Part shown: piece by piece, positions 9,747 through 17,383 of the stretch | Layout of the letters: the number at the start of each line of letters is the position of its first letter | How positions within the stretch are numbered: the first letter of the stretch is position 1 | Assembly (NCBI RefSeq): GCF_026130045.1 | Contig: NZ_JAIBNX010000039.1 | Span: 1 to 49,172 of the forward strand | Source: Micromonospora sp. CPCC 205371 | Lineage (GTDB): Bacteria; Actinomycetota; Actinomycetes; Mycobacteriales; Micromonosporaceae | Direction of reading: 5' to 3' | DNA: 49,172 nt | Translations under genes and position numbers: made by a program | The notes under the pieces: model-generated | Told to the model about the DNA's origin: nothing | Database searches by the model: none | What the model saw: only the letters and a program-made list of their open reading frames with translations

Positions 9747-11171
9747 ATGCGGGTCCTGGCGGCGGCAATCCTTGGTCTTGGCGGCGTGGTCGCTCCCGCG
9801 GCGGGCACGCTGCCCGCGCCCACCGAGCTGACGGTAGCGGGCAGCGGCGAGACCGCCTTCCTCACGTGGCGGCAGCCATCAGGTGAGCGCGCCCGCGCCT
9901 TCCGTGTCTATGAAAGCGGCGTCGAGATCACCCGCAACACGACCACCTCGGCGCAGCTCACCAACCTCGGCTTCGCGCGCACCCGCACATACACGGTCAC
10001 CGCCGTCGACGGCGCGGGCCGCGAGTCGCCGCACTCCGCCCCGATCAGCCGGCAGGTCGGCGTCTCCGGCGTGCCACCGATGTGCTCGCCAGCGCCGCTG
10101 GACGGCCTCGCCGCCTCCGGCGTCACCGCGTCGGCGGTCACGCTGACCTGGACCGGCAACGGCGATCCGGGCACCACCATGGTCACCGGAGCGCCCGCCG
10201 GTCCGGTGTCCACCGATGGATCAGGGGTGCGCATCGGAGGGCTCAGCCCGGCCACGACGTACACCTTCGAGGTCACCCACCTCCCCGGCTGCTTCGATCC
10301 CGTGCCGCAACCAGCCCACGTGACCGTCACGACCGCGCCGGGCGAGGCCGGCACGCCCGAGTCGCCGGCCGGCGTGACCGTGACCGGCCGCACCGACACG
10401 ACCCTCGGGCTCGCGTGGCAGCCGCCGGCGGGTGGCGCGGCGGGCTACGCCGTCTACGAATCCGGGCGCCGCGTGGCCACCACGACCGGGGCGTCCACTG
10501 TGGTGCGCGGGCTCTACCACGCGGCCGGCTACACGTTCCAGGTCGCCGCCCTCGACGCGCGCGGCAACGAGTCACCCGCCATCGCGGTGAGCGGGACCAC
10601 CGCCGCGTGCCAGGCCCGCCCGCCACGCCCGGCCGCGGTCACGGCCATCGCGCTGTCCGCGTCGTCGGTCCGGCTTTCCTGGGAGTACGACGCGGCGGCC
10701 ACGGGCTACACGATCTTCGACGGCACGGGGGCGGCGGTGGGCACGAGTGCCGGCACGGCAACCGTCCTGAGTGGACTCGCCTCGGCGACAGCGTACTCCC
10801 TGCGGGTGGCCGCGACCCTCGCCGGCGGGTGCGGTCGGAGCGCCGCGAGCGCGTGGGTGAACGTCACCACGCCACCCGGCGCCGCCGGGCGACCAACCCG
10901 CCCCGCCGGCTTGCGCATGGTGTCCGGCGACCCGATGACGGGCGTGGTTACGCTGGAATGGACCCAGCCACCCGGCGGCGTGCCCCCGGTGTCGTACCGC
11001 GTCTACCGCGGCGCCGATGTGCTGACCACCGCTGACACGACGCGGGTCGCGCTGGCCCTTCCTCAGGCCACGACCCAGGTGCTCACGGTCGCGGCGGTCG
11101 ACGGGCGGGGCCTGGAGTCGGCACAGAGCGCCCCACTCACCGTCCGCGTGCCGTACCTGCCCCCGCCGTAG
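9747..11171 (+). CDS. Secreted protein of five fibronectin type III repeats
   Basis: 474 residues. The ATG at 9747 follows GGGGG by 5 nt and opens a short signal peptide (MRVLAAAILGLGGVVAPAAG). The rest is five FnIII-like repeats of about 90 residues. Recurrent signatures are PxxLTV...LTW, a YxVYESG strand and YTVTAVDGAGRESP-type closing strands. No catalytic domain is visible. FnIII modules usually act as spacers or adhesion units in actinomycete polysaccharide-degrading enzymes; a protein made of them alone may be a surface or matrix adhesin. It follows the LacI gene and converges on gap. Confidence 0.8.
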   Translation: MRVLAAAILGLGGVVAPAAGTLPAPTELTVAGSGETAFLTWRQPSGERARAFRVYESGVEITRNTTTSAQLTNLGFARTRTYTVTAVDGAGRESPHSAPISRQVGVSGVPPMCSPAPLDGLAASGVTASAVTLTWTGNGDPGTTMVTGAPAGPVSTDGSGVRIGGLSPATTYTFEVTHLPGCFDPVPQPAHVTVTTAPGEAGTPESPAGVTVTGRTDTTLGLAWQPPAGGAAGYAVYESGRRVATTTGASTVVRGLYHAAGYTFQVAALDARGNESPAIAVSGTTAACQARPPRPAAVTAIALSASSVRLSWEYDAAATGYTIFDGTGAAVGTSAGTATVLSGLASATAYSLRVAATLAGGCGRSAASAWVNVTTPPGAAGRPTRPAGLRMVSGDPMTGVVTLEWTQPPGGVPPVSYRVYRGADVLTTADTTRVALALPQATTQVLTVAAVDGRGLESAQSAPLTVRVPYLPPP

Positions 11172-11192
11172 CCTCACGTGACGTCGCGGGTG

Positions 11193-12197
11193 TCAGGCGG
11201 CCGCGGCGATTCGCTCGGAGAACTCGACGAGGCGGTTGGAGAATCCCCACTCGTTGTCGTACCAGCCGAGCACCTTGACCTGGTCGCCGACGGCCTCGGT
11301 CAGCGGCGCGTCGAAGATTGACGAGTAGGGGTTGCCGACGATGTCCGCCGAGACCAGCGGCGCCTCGGAGTACTGCAGGTAGCGCTGAAGCCGCGGCGAG
11401 GCGGCCGCCTCGCGGGACGCCGCGGTGACGTCCTCGGCGCTGGCGCTGCGCCGGCGGACCACGGTGAGGGCGGTGGTCGAACCCACCGGGGCGGGCACGC
11501 GCAGCGCCCCGCCGGTGAGACGCCCTTCGAGCTCGGGGATGACTTTGCCGATCGCCTTCGCGGCGCCGGAAGACGTCGGGATGGTCGAGACGGCGGCCGC
11601 GCGGGCCCGGCGCAGGTCGGAGTGCGGTGCGTCGTGCAGCCGCTGGTCGCCCGTGTAGGCGTGGACGGTCGTCATCAGGCCGGACTCGATGCCGAACGAG
11701 TCGTTGATCACCTTCGCCAGCGGCGCGAGCGAGTTCGTGGTGCACGAGCCGTTGGAGAAGACGTCGTGGCTGTCCGGGTCGAGCCTGTCGTCGTTCACCC
11801 CGAGCACGAACGTGGGGACGTCGCCCTTGGCCGGCGCCGAGATCACGACCTTCCGCGCGCCGCCCTTGAGATGGGCCGCCGCCGCGACGCCGTCCGTGAA
11901 GTGGCCGGTGGACTCGATGACGACGTCGGCGCCGACGTCGCCCCAGGGGATGGCGGCTGGGTCCGGTTGCGCGAAGACCCGGATGCGCGTGCCCCGGATG
12001 GTGATCGCGTCGCCTTCGAATGCGACGCCGTCGAGGTGGCCGAAGATGGAGTCCCACTCGAGGAGGGTGGCCAGCGTGCGGGCGTCGGTGAGGTCGTTGA
12101 CCGCGACCACCTCGACGTCGGCACCGTTCGCCAGGGCGGCGCGTAGGTAGCAGCGCCCGATCCGCCCGAACCCGTTGATGCCTATGCGTACCGTCAT
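11193..12197 (-). CDS. gap: Glyceraldehyde-3-phosphate dehydrogenase, type I
   Basis: 334 residues converting glyceraldehyde-3-phosphate to 1,3-bisphosphoglycerate with NAD(P). The N-terminal Rossmann motif is VRIGINGFGRIGR; the active site is SNGSCTTN (Cys 152). HAYTGDQRLHD and WYDNEWGFSNR complete the family pattern. The ATG overlaps the stop of the upstream tetR gene (ATGA), so the two are translationally coupled. Primary gap genes in actinomycetes are usually next to pgk-tpi, so this copy is probably a second, conditionally expressed isozyme, perhaps induced with its repressor under redox or electrophile stress (inference). Confidence 0.93.
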   Translation of the reverse strand: MTVRIGINGFGRIGRCYLRAALANGADVEVVAVNDLTDARTLATLLEWDSIFGHLDGVAFEGDAITIRGTRIRVFAQPDPAAIPWGDVGADVVIESTGHFTDGVAAAAHLKGGARKVVISAPAKGDVPTFVLGVNDDRLDPDSHDVFSNGSCTTNSLAPLAKVINDSFGIESGLMTTVHAYTGDQRLHDAPHSDLRRARAAAVSTIPTSSGAAKAIGKVIPELEGRLTGGALRVPAPVGSTTALTVVRRRSASAEDVTAASREAAASPRLQRYLQYSEAPLVSADIVGNPYSSIFDAPLTEAVGDQVKVLGWYDNEWGFSNRLVEFSERIAAAA

Positions 12198-12796
12198 GAC
12201 GTTCTCTTCCTCTTCTTGTTCTCGTTGTTCGGCGCGGATGGTGCCGCCGCCCGGAGCAAGTCGAGGGCGCCGGCGCGGGCGTCGTCGAACAGGCCCGGGT
12301 CCTGCTGCGCGATCGCGAGCACGTAGCCGCCTTGCAGGACGGCCATCAGCGTGTGGGCGAGGCGCTCTGGATCGAGGTCGTCTCGCAGCTCGCCTGCCGC
12401 GACCGCCTCGCGTAGCACCTTCACCCAACTGACGTGGACCTGGGTGAACGCGCGCGCCACCGGGGCAAGCAGCACCGGGTCCTCGCGGACCTGCGGGTCC
12501 TGGGTCATCCGGCCGACCTTGCAACCCTTGAGGGCGTCGCGGGGGCGCATCAGGTAGGCCTCGATCCGGGCCATCGGGTCGCCCGGACCGTCGAGCTCGG
12601 ATGCGGCCGGCAGCAGGTCGGCCACGTTGCGCTCAAGGGCGGCGACCGCTAGGTCCCGCTTGGTCGGGAAGTGGTGGTACATGCTGCCCTGGCCGACACC
12701 GGACCGTTCGCGCACGTCACGCGGGCTCGTGTCGGCGTAGCCGCGCTCCCACATGAGCTCGCTCATCGTCTCGACCAGCAGTTGACGCGAGTCCAT
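12194..12796 (-). CDS. TetR-family regulator coupled to gap
   Basis: 200 residues. The N-terminal TetR HTH includes DVRERSGVGQGSMYHHFPTKRDLA. The C-terminal part (residues 75-180) resembles TetR_C domains of the small reactive-compound sensor type, with CKVGRMTQDPQVRED including a Cys. The tail is very basic (NNENKKRKRTS). The ATG at 12796 is supported by an operator-like palindrome 10 nt upstream. The stop overlaps the start of gap by 4 nt. Likely an autorepressor controlling itself and gap. Confidence 0.88.
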   Translation of the reverse strand: MDSRQLLVETMSELMWERGYADTSPRDVRERSGVGQGSMYHHFPTKRDLAVAALERNVADLLPAASELDGPGDPMARIEAYLMRPRDALKGCKVGRMTQDPQVREDPVLLAPVARAFTQVHVSWVKVLREAVAAGELRDDLDPERLAHTLMAVLQGGYVLAIAQQDPGLFDDARAGALDLLRAAAPSAPNNENKKRKRTS

Positions 12797-12806
12797 GGCG
12801 CCATTC

Positions 12807-12826
12807 TGTACATACCAGTAGGTACA
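12807..12826. promoter_or_regulatory. TetR operator overlapping the tetR-gap promoter
   Basis: TGTACATACCAGTAGGTACA is an imperfect inverted repeat (16 of 20 positions symmetric). It fills the spacer of a minus-strand promoter, TTGCAT (12832-12827), 16 bp, TACAGA (12810-12805). The inferred start of transcription is close to the ATG at 12796, so the mRNA may be almost leaderless. Confidence 0.55.
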
Positions 12827-12863
12827 ATGCAACCTCTGGTCTGTGCGGTGACAGAATCGACCG

Positions 12864-13033
12864 GTGGTGAGCAGCGACGCACTGCCGTCGGGAGTTCCGC
12901 TCGTCGTCGGCAAGGTCAGTGTGCCGCCGCGCCGGGCTGGCACCGTGTCGCGGCGCCGGCTGACCGACGCGCTCGGCGATGGCACTCCGCTCGTCGTGGT
13001 GGTGGCGTCAGCGGGCTGGGGGAAGACGACGCG
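12864..13033 (+). pseudogene. 5-prime remnant of a MalT/LuxR-type ATP-binding regulator
   Basis: The reading frame encodes KVSVPPRRAGTVSRRRL and then LVVVVASAGWGKTT, the N-terminus and Walker A loop of MalT-like (STAND) LuxR regulators, normally about 900 residues. Similarity stops right after GKTT; the next 75 codons are arginine-rich and overlap the opposite-strand PPOX gene in a shadow frame. No Walker B or HTH follows. This is a truncated relic left by a deletion or insertion. The intact LuxR gene at 13718 has its own start and a different architecture, so it is not the missing half. Confidence 0.6.
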
Positions 13034-13072
13034 GTCCATTCGCGGCCCCCTCGCTCGTTCCGCCAGGCATCC

Positions 13073-13570
13073 TCAGGCGCGTCGACGCTCCTCGCGCTGC
13101 CGTACCAGCTCCTCGACCGCGCTTGGCAGCGTCGTCTCGAAGTCGATCAGCTTCGCCCAGGTCGGTGTCACGACGATCCGGACCATGCTGTCGTAGAGCG
13201 AGCGGACCTCCGCCTCCCACTCGACCCGCTGCTCGGGCGTCATCCGGTAGGTGCCGTTCGCCTGGAGGTACTCGTCCGGGATGCCGTCGACGACGTCCAG
13301 CTCCGCTCGACCGCGGATGAGCAGGATCTTGGGTGGGTGCATCTCCGTGTCGATGGTCAGGGCGACCATCGGGTTGGCGCGCAGGGCCGGCAGCTTCGGG
13401 GCGTTCGTCGAGGTGCACATGACGATCTCCGAGCCGTTCCAGATGAACGCGATCGGCACGTTGCGAGGCGTGCCATCCGTGGCGACGTAGGCCAGGCGGG
13501 TCACGTCGCGGGCCAGCAGCTCTTGGCTGATCGGCCGGTTCAGAACCTCGGTGATCTCTTCTGGTCGCAT
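13073..13570 (-). CDS. Pyridoxamine-5-phosphate-oxidase-like flavin/F420-binding protein
   Basis: 165 residues with the split-barrel PPOX fold: LLARDVTRLAYVATDGTPRNVPIAFIWNGSEIVMCTSTNAPKLPALRANPMVALTIDT. Actinomycete members of this class often bind F420 or FMN and reduce small molecules; the substrate cannot be told. I chose ATG 13570, 8 nt after GAGGG; ATG 13576 is too close to it. It is divergent from the LuxR gene at 13718, and its 3-prime end reaches into the relic frame described at 12864. Confidence 0.8.
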   Translation of the reverse strand: MRPEEITEVLNRPISQELLARDVTRLAYVATDGTPRNVPIAFIWNGSEIVMCTSTNAPKLPALRANPMVALTIDTEMHPPKILLIRGRAELDVVDGIPDEYLQANGTYRMTPEQRVEWEAEVRSLYDSMVRIVVTPTWAKLIDFETTLPSAVEELVRQREERRRA

Positions 13571-13717
13571 GGTCATCCCTCGCATCGTCGGCCGGTCATG
13601 GTCACTCATGCCCCTGGGACGGAGCCAGCTTCGCATTCTCGACACCCGATCATGTCGCGTTCGGCCACCCCGCCCGCACTGAGTCGGTAGCGTCCTGTCT
13701 AGCGACGGAGGACGCGG

Positions 13718-15328
13718 GTGGACGAGCACGGGGACAACCTGACCCAAGCGCGGCTAGCCTACGCGGCACACGACTGGCACACCGCCGCGGCGCACTTCGA
13801 TGCGGTCGCGACCGAGCGACTCACCGCGGACGATCTCGCCGCCTACGCCCATGCCGCGTGGTGGCTCGGCCGCATCGAAGACAACTTGCGGCTGACCACC
13901 GCTGCGTGCGACGCCTTCCTGGCCGACTCCCGACCGGTCGAGGCCGCGTGGGCCGCCCTGGTGCTCGGGATCTTCCACGTGTCGAGAGGCGACGAACCGC
14001 AGGGTATGGGGTGGATCGGCCGCGCCGCGCGCCTGCTGGAGGGCGTCCCGGAGTGCCCGGTACACGGATACCTGCTGCACCTGACCGAGGTGGAGGCGAG
14101 CATGGCGGCCGGGCAACCGGCTGCGGCAGTGGACGCCGCACGCCGGATGCGAGATCTCGGCCGCCGGCTCGACCAGCCCGACCTGGTAGCCATGGGCCTC
14201 AACGGCGAGGGCCGCGCCCTGATCAAGTCGGGTCACGTGGTCGACGGGCTGAGGCTGCTCGACGAGGCGATGGTCGCCGTCTTGGGAGGCGAGCTCGCCC
14301 CGTTCGTGTCCGGCACCCTCTACTGCCACACCATCGCGGCCTGCCACGAGGTGGCCGACATCCGCCGGATGACCCGCTGGATCGAGCTGACCGAGCGGTG
14401 GCTGGCCACGTTCCCCGCGGCCGTGGCATTCGGGGGGTTGTGCGCGGTGCACCGGGCCCAACTCCACCTGTTCCGCGGCGAATGGGACGAGGCCGAGCGC
14501 AAGGCGCTGCGGGTCGGGGCGGATCTCGACGCCAACCGGATCGACTACGCCGCAGAGGCCTGGTACGTCGTTGCCGAGGCGCGCCGGTTGCGCGGCGATC
14601 CAGGCGCCGCCGACGCGTACGACGAGGCGCACGCCCGCGGTCGTGACCCGCAACCGGGCCGGGCGCTGCTGCGGCTCCAGGAGGGTGATCCTGTGGGTGC
14701 CGCGACGTCGGTGCGCTCCGCCGTGGCGGCGGTCGGCACCGACCCGTTGCGCCGGGCCCCTTTGTGTGCTGCGGCGGTCGAGATCGCGGTCGCCGCGGGA
14801 CGGCTGGATGACGCGGCGACGGCCGCGTCCGAGCTCTCTGCGACGGCGAAGACGTACGCGACGTCGGGGCTGGAGGCGATGGCGGCCACCGCGCGCGGTG
14901 CGGTGCTGCTGGCCGAGGGGAGCGCGGAGGAGGCCCTCGCGGTGTTACGCGACGCCTGTCGGCGCTGGCACGATCTGGGCGCGGTGTACGACGCCGCCGG
15001 CACCTGCGTCCGGCTTGCTGAGGCCTATCGGGCACTCGGCGACGAGGCGTCCGCCGTCGCCGAGGTCGCGCGGGCGGAGAAGACGTACGAGCACCTGGGC
15101 GCGCACCGGCCGGCGCGGGGATCGCCCGGCGGACTGACGCGGCGCGAGTGTGAGGTGCTGGCCCTGGTGGCCGACGGCCGCTCTAACCGGGAGATCGGCG
15201 AGGCGCTGTACATCAGCGACCGAACGGTCGCCCGGCACCTGACGAACATCTTCCACAAGATCGATGTCAGCTCCCGGACCCAGGCCGCCCGCTACGCCAT
15301 CGACCATGGGTTGACAGCAACGCGGTGA
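13718..15328 (+). CDS. LuxR-family regulator with TPR-like sensor region
   Basis: 536 residues. Residues 1-460 are Ala/Leu-rich helical repeats of TPR type (for example ARLAYAAHDWHTAAAHF, HRAQLHLFRGEWDEAERKAL). Residues about 470-530 form a GerE/LuxR HTH: LTRRECEVLALVADGRSNREIGEALYISDRTVARHLTNIFHKI. There is no N-terminal ATPase domain, which is normal for this actinomycete class. The GTG start at 13718 has GGAGG 7 nt upstream. The signal and targets are unknown; it may control the alpha/beta hydrolase downstream or the divergent PPOX gene. Confidence 0.9.
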   Translation: MDEHGDNLTQARLAYAAHDWHTAAAHFDAVATERLTADDLAAYAHAAWWLGRIEDNLRLTTAACDAFLADSRPVEAAWAALVLGIFHVSRGDEPQGMGWIGRAARLLEGVPECPVHGYLLHLTEVEASMAAGQPAAAVDAARRMRDLGRRLDQPDLVAMGLNGEGRALIKSGHVVDGLRLLDEAMVAVLGGELAPFVSGTLYCHTIAACHEVADIRRMTRWIELTERWLATFPAAVAFGGLCAVHRAQLHLFRGEWDEAERKALRVGADLDANRIDYAAEAWYVVAEARRLRGDPGAADAYDEAHARGRDPQPGRALLRLQEGDPVGAATSVRSAVAAVGTDPLRRAPLCAAAVEIAVAAGRLDDAATAASELSATAKTYATSGLEAMAATARGAVLLAEGSAEEALAVLRDACRRWHDLGAVYDAAGTCVRLAEAYRALGDEASAVAEVARAEKTYEHLGAHRPARGSPGGLTRRECEVLALVADGRSNREIGEALYISDRTVARHLTNIFHKIDVSSRTQAARYAIDHGLTATR

Positions 15329-15469
15329 TGGCGATGCGGCTACGCAGAACCGCGTAGACCCGCCGCCGTCAGGTGGTCAATCGCGCCGATGCTGGGGAGC
15401 CGCCGCGCGTCCTAGCGTCCCGGTAGACGCGCTGAACACGGGCGCGGGAATCGACCGGGAGTGATCACC

Positions 15470-16309
15470 ATGCCTGAATACCGGATCCAGAGAGCCGTCT
15501 CCGCCGACGGCACCGAGATCGCCGGACGAGTACTGGGGCAGGGGCCGCCGCTGGTCCTGGTCCATGGCGCCATCGGGGATGGCGACATCGCCTGGGAGGC
15601 ACTGCTGCCGTACCTCACCGACCGTTTCACCTGCTACCTGCCGAGCACCCGCGGCCGAGGGCTATCGAGCGACAACCCGGACCACTCACCTCCGCGCCTG
15701 GAGGAGGACATCACCGCGTTCGTCGACAGCGTCGGCGAGCCGGTCTGCCTGGTGGGCTGGTCGGGCGGCGGCGCGTGGGCGCTCGGCGTGACCGCCCACA
15801 GCGGCTCTGTAGCCGCGGTGGCCGCCTACGAGCCCGGTGTGATCTCGGTGATGCGAGAAGACGACCTCGCCCGTACCGGTGCCACCGTGGCGCAGGTGGG
15901 TACGGCGGCTGCCGACGGCCGGCTCGTCGATGCGGTCCGCGCGTTTGCCTCGTGGATCTGCACCGACGACGAGATCGCCGCCCTCGAACAGACCGACTTC
16001 TACGCACGATGGGCACCTGCCGTCCCGGCGATGCTCCAGTTCTTCCAGCACGACGCGGCCTACGCGGGGCCCCGGTCGACCGACCCCGAACTGCTCCGCC
16101 AGGTTGCCGCGCCGGTCCTGCTCCTGCGGGGGCGACAGACCAAGCTCAGCACCTGGTTCGCCCACGCGGCGCGGCACATTGCCCAGAACGTCGCCCACCC
16201 GCAGGTCCGCGAGCTGCGGGGCGTCGGGCACTTTGCCCCGCTGCTCGCACCGGAGTCCATCGCTCGGGAGCTGATCTCCTTCTTCGAGTCGGTCCGGCAA
16301 CCAGCCTGA
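15470..16309 (+). CDS. Alpha/beta hydrolase
   Basis: 279-residue soluble hydrolase. The oxyanion motif LVHGAIGDG (31-39) and nucleophile elbow GWSGGG (Ser about 98) are clear. The catalytic His is probably in RGVGHFAPLL near residue 255, and LLLRGRQTK marks the strand before the acid residue. No signal peptide. ATG 15470 has GGGAG 8 nt upstream; the GTG at 15461 would overlap that site. Substrate unknown (ester, lactone or epoxide are all possible). Confidence 0.85.
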   Translation: MPEYRIQRAVSADGTEIAGRVLGQGPPLVLVHGAIGDGDIAWEALLPYLTDRFTCYLPSTRGRGLSSDNPDHSPPRLEEDITAFVDSVGEPVCLVGWSGGGAWALGVTAHSGSVAAVAAYEPGVISVMREDDLARTGATVAQVGTAAADGRLVDAVRAFASWICTDDEIAALEQTDFYARWAPAVPAMLQFFQHDAAYAGPRSTDPELLRQVAAPVLLLRGRQTKLSTWFAHAARHIAQNVAHPQVRELRGVGHFAPLLAPESIARELISFFESVRQPA

Positions 16310-16310
16310 C

Positions 16311-16329
16311 CGTGCCACGCGCTGGCACG
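16311..16329. terminator. Hairpin between convergent genes
   Basis: CGTGCCA, loop CGCGC, TGGCACG: a perfect 7-bp stem located 1 nt after the hydrolase stop and 19 nt from the end of the convergent tetR gene. It has no T-run, so a bidirectional terminator role is probable but not certain. Confidence 0.5.
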
Positions 16330-16348
16330 CTTCCGCGTGAGCGGGTGA

Positions 16349-17053
16349 TTACAGCGATTCTGGCCATGGCGTGATCGCCAGGATGGCGTCGAGGCCGCGC
16401 TCGAACAGGTCGTCGTCGTCCCACCGAGCGGCGTCGAGATGGCCGGAGTCGTTCAGGGTCGGGTAGGCGGTGGGGTTCGCCGTGATGTGTCGCCGGGCTA
16501 CCGCCTGCGAATGCGGGTCCGCGGTTCGGCGCCAGGTGGCTTCGGTCAGCGAGGCACCGATCACGTAGTTGGCCAGGGTGCGGGTGGCCACGGCCAACTG
16601 GAGGCCGGAGAGGCCACCCCGGACCAACGCGGATTGCAAGTACTCGGTGCGCGCGAGGACGTTGGGTCCTAGCATCGGCCGGCCGATGAGGCTGGGGGCC
16701 CAAAGATGATCAAGCATGACCGCGTGCCAGTTGCGGATCAAGCCTCGCGCGTCGCTTCGCCAGTCGTCGGTGGCATCCGGGAGTGGCACGTCGCCGAAGA
16801 TGCGGTCTAGGGCCAGGTCGAGGACGTCTTCCTTGGTTTTCACATGCCAGTACAGGGCGGTCGACGTGACGTCCAACTGCTGGGCGAGCCGGCGCATCGT
16901 TAGTCCATCGACGCCGTCCTGATCGAGCAAGGTCACTGCCGCCTCGACGATGCGTTCGCGGCTCAGTGGTGTGCGGCGCGCCCGGGTGGACTCCTCGCGC
17001 ACCCATACCGAGCCGGCGTGACCGCGGTGGTGGTGTGCCGGCGTTTCCTTCAC
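16349..17053 (-). CDS. TetR/AcrR-family regulator
   Basis: 234 residues. The HTH is RERIVEAAVTLLDQDGVDGLTMRRLAQQLDVTSTALYWHVKTKEDVLDLALDRIF, the pattern of the tetracycline-repressor class (ALYWHVKNK type), followed by a TetR_C-like ligand domain. The N-terminal 30 residues are basic and not part of the fold; the GTG start at 17053 is uncertain and a later GTG (VREES) is possible. An inverted repeat 29 nt upstream is a likely operator in the divergent intergenic region shared with the small gene at 17142. Confidence 0.85.
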   Translation of the reverse strand: MKETPAHHHRGHAGSVWVREESTRARRTPLSRERIVEAAVTLLDQDGVDGLTMRRLAQQLDVTSTALYWHVKTKEDVLDLALDRIFGDVPLPDATDDWRSDARGLIRNWHAVMLDHLWAPSLIGRPMLGPNVLARTEYLQSALVRGGLSGLQLAVATRTLANYVIGASLTEATWRRTADPHSQAVARRHITANPTAYPTLNDSGHLDAARWDDDDLFERGLDAILAITPWPESL

Positions 17054-17081
17054 GCCCCGAGCTTAGTACAGTGTGCAGGTG

Positions 17082-17098
17082 ACTTAACGTTGGTAAGT
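17082..17098. promoter_or_regulatory. Probable TetR operator
   Basis: ACTTAACGTTGGTAAGT has perfect 5-bp arms ACTTA/TAAGT separated by 7 bp, in the intergenic space between tetR (minus) and the small gene at 17142 (plus). A wider GTACAG...CTGTAC repeat (17066-17071, 17102-17107) frames it. Confidence 0.45.
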
Positions 17099-17141
17099 TA
17101 GCTGTACGGTGTTCAGCTGCGAAGGAGGCAGGCGTCTGCTC

Positions 17142-17372
17142 ATGGCTCTTTTCATACGTGTGCAGCTCGATACCGATCCGATCACTGCCCGCCGGGTCGT
17201 GGCGTTGCATCGAGCGGGCAAGACCCATCGCGAGTCCCGCGATGCCGCAAGAGACGAGATCTGGCGCCGCGGTCGCACCCCCGCCGGTGAGCCCGTCTTC
17301 GTCGGCGTAATGAACGGTGATCCCGTCCGGCTGCTCTACGAGGTAGAGGTCTACTCAGAGACAGTCACGTGA
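17142..17372 (+). CDS. Small hypothetical protein
   Basis: 76 residues from ATG 17142 (MALFIRVQLD to EVYSETVT). I do not recognise it. It has a charged helical centre (ALHRAGKTHRESRDAARDEIWRRG) between two short beta-rich ends and no membrane segment. A strong GAAGGAGG lies 13 nt upstream, longer than ideal, so the exact start is uncertain. It is divergent from the tetR gene and may be its target; it converges on the FAD oxidase with 11 nt between stops. Confidence 0.5.
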   Translation: MALFIRVQLDTDPITARRVVALHRAGKTHRESRDAARDEIWRRGRTPAGEPVFVGVMNGDPVRLLYEVEVYSETVT

Positions 17373-17383
17373 GCGGTGGGCGG

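Noticed and set aside
13718-15328. LuxR gene as the detached C-terminal half of the MalT relic at 12864
   Set aside because: It has its own ribosome site and a complete TPR-LuxR architecture, and the ATPase core expected between the halves is absent.
15340-15357. CTACGC/GCGTAG hairpin after the LuxR gene as a terminator
   Set aside because: Only 6 bp with no T-run; could be chance at this GC content.
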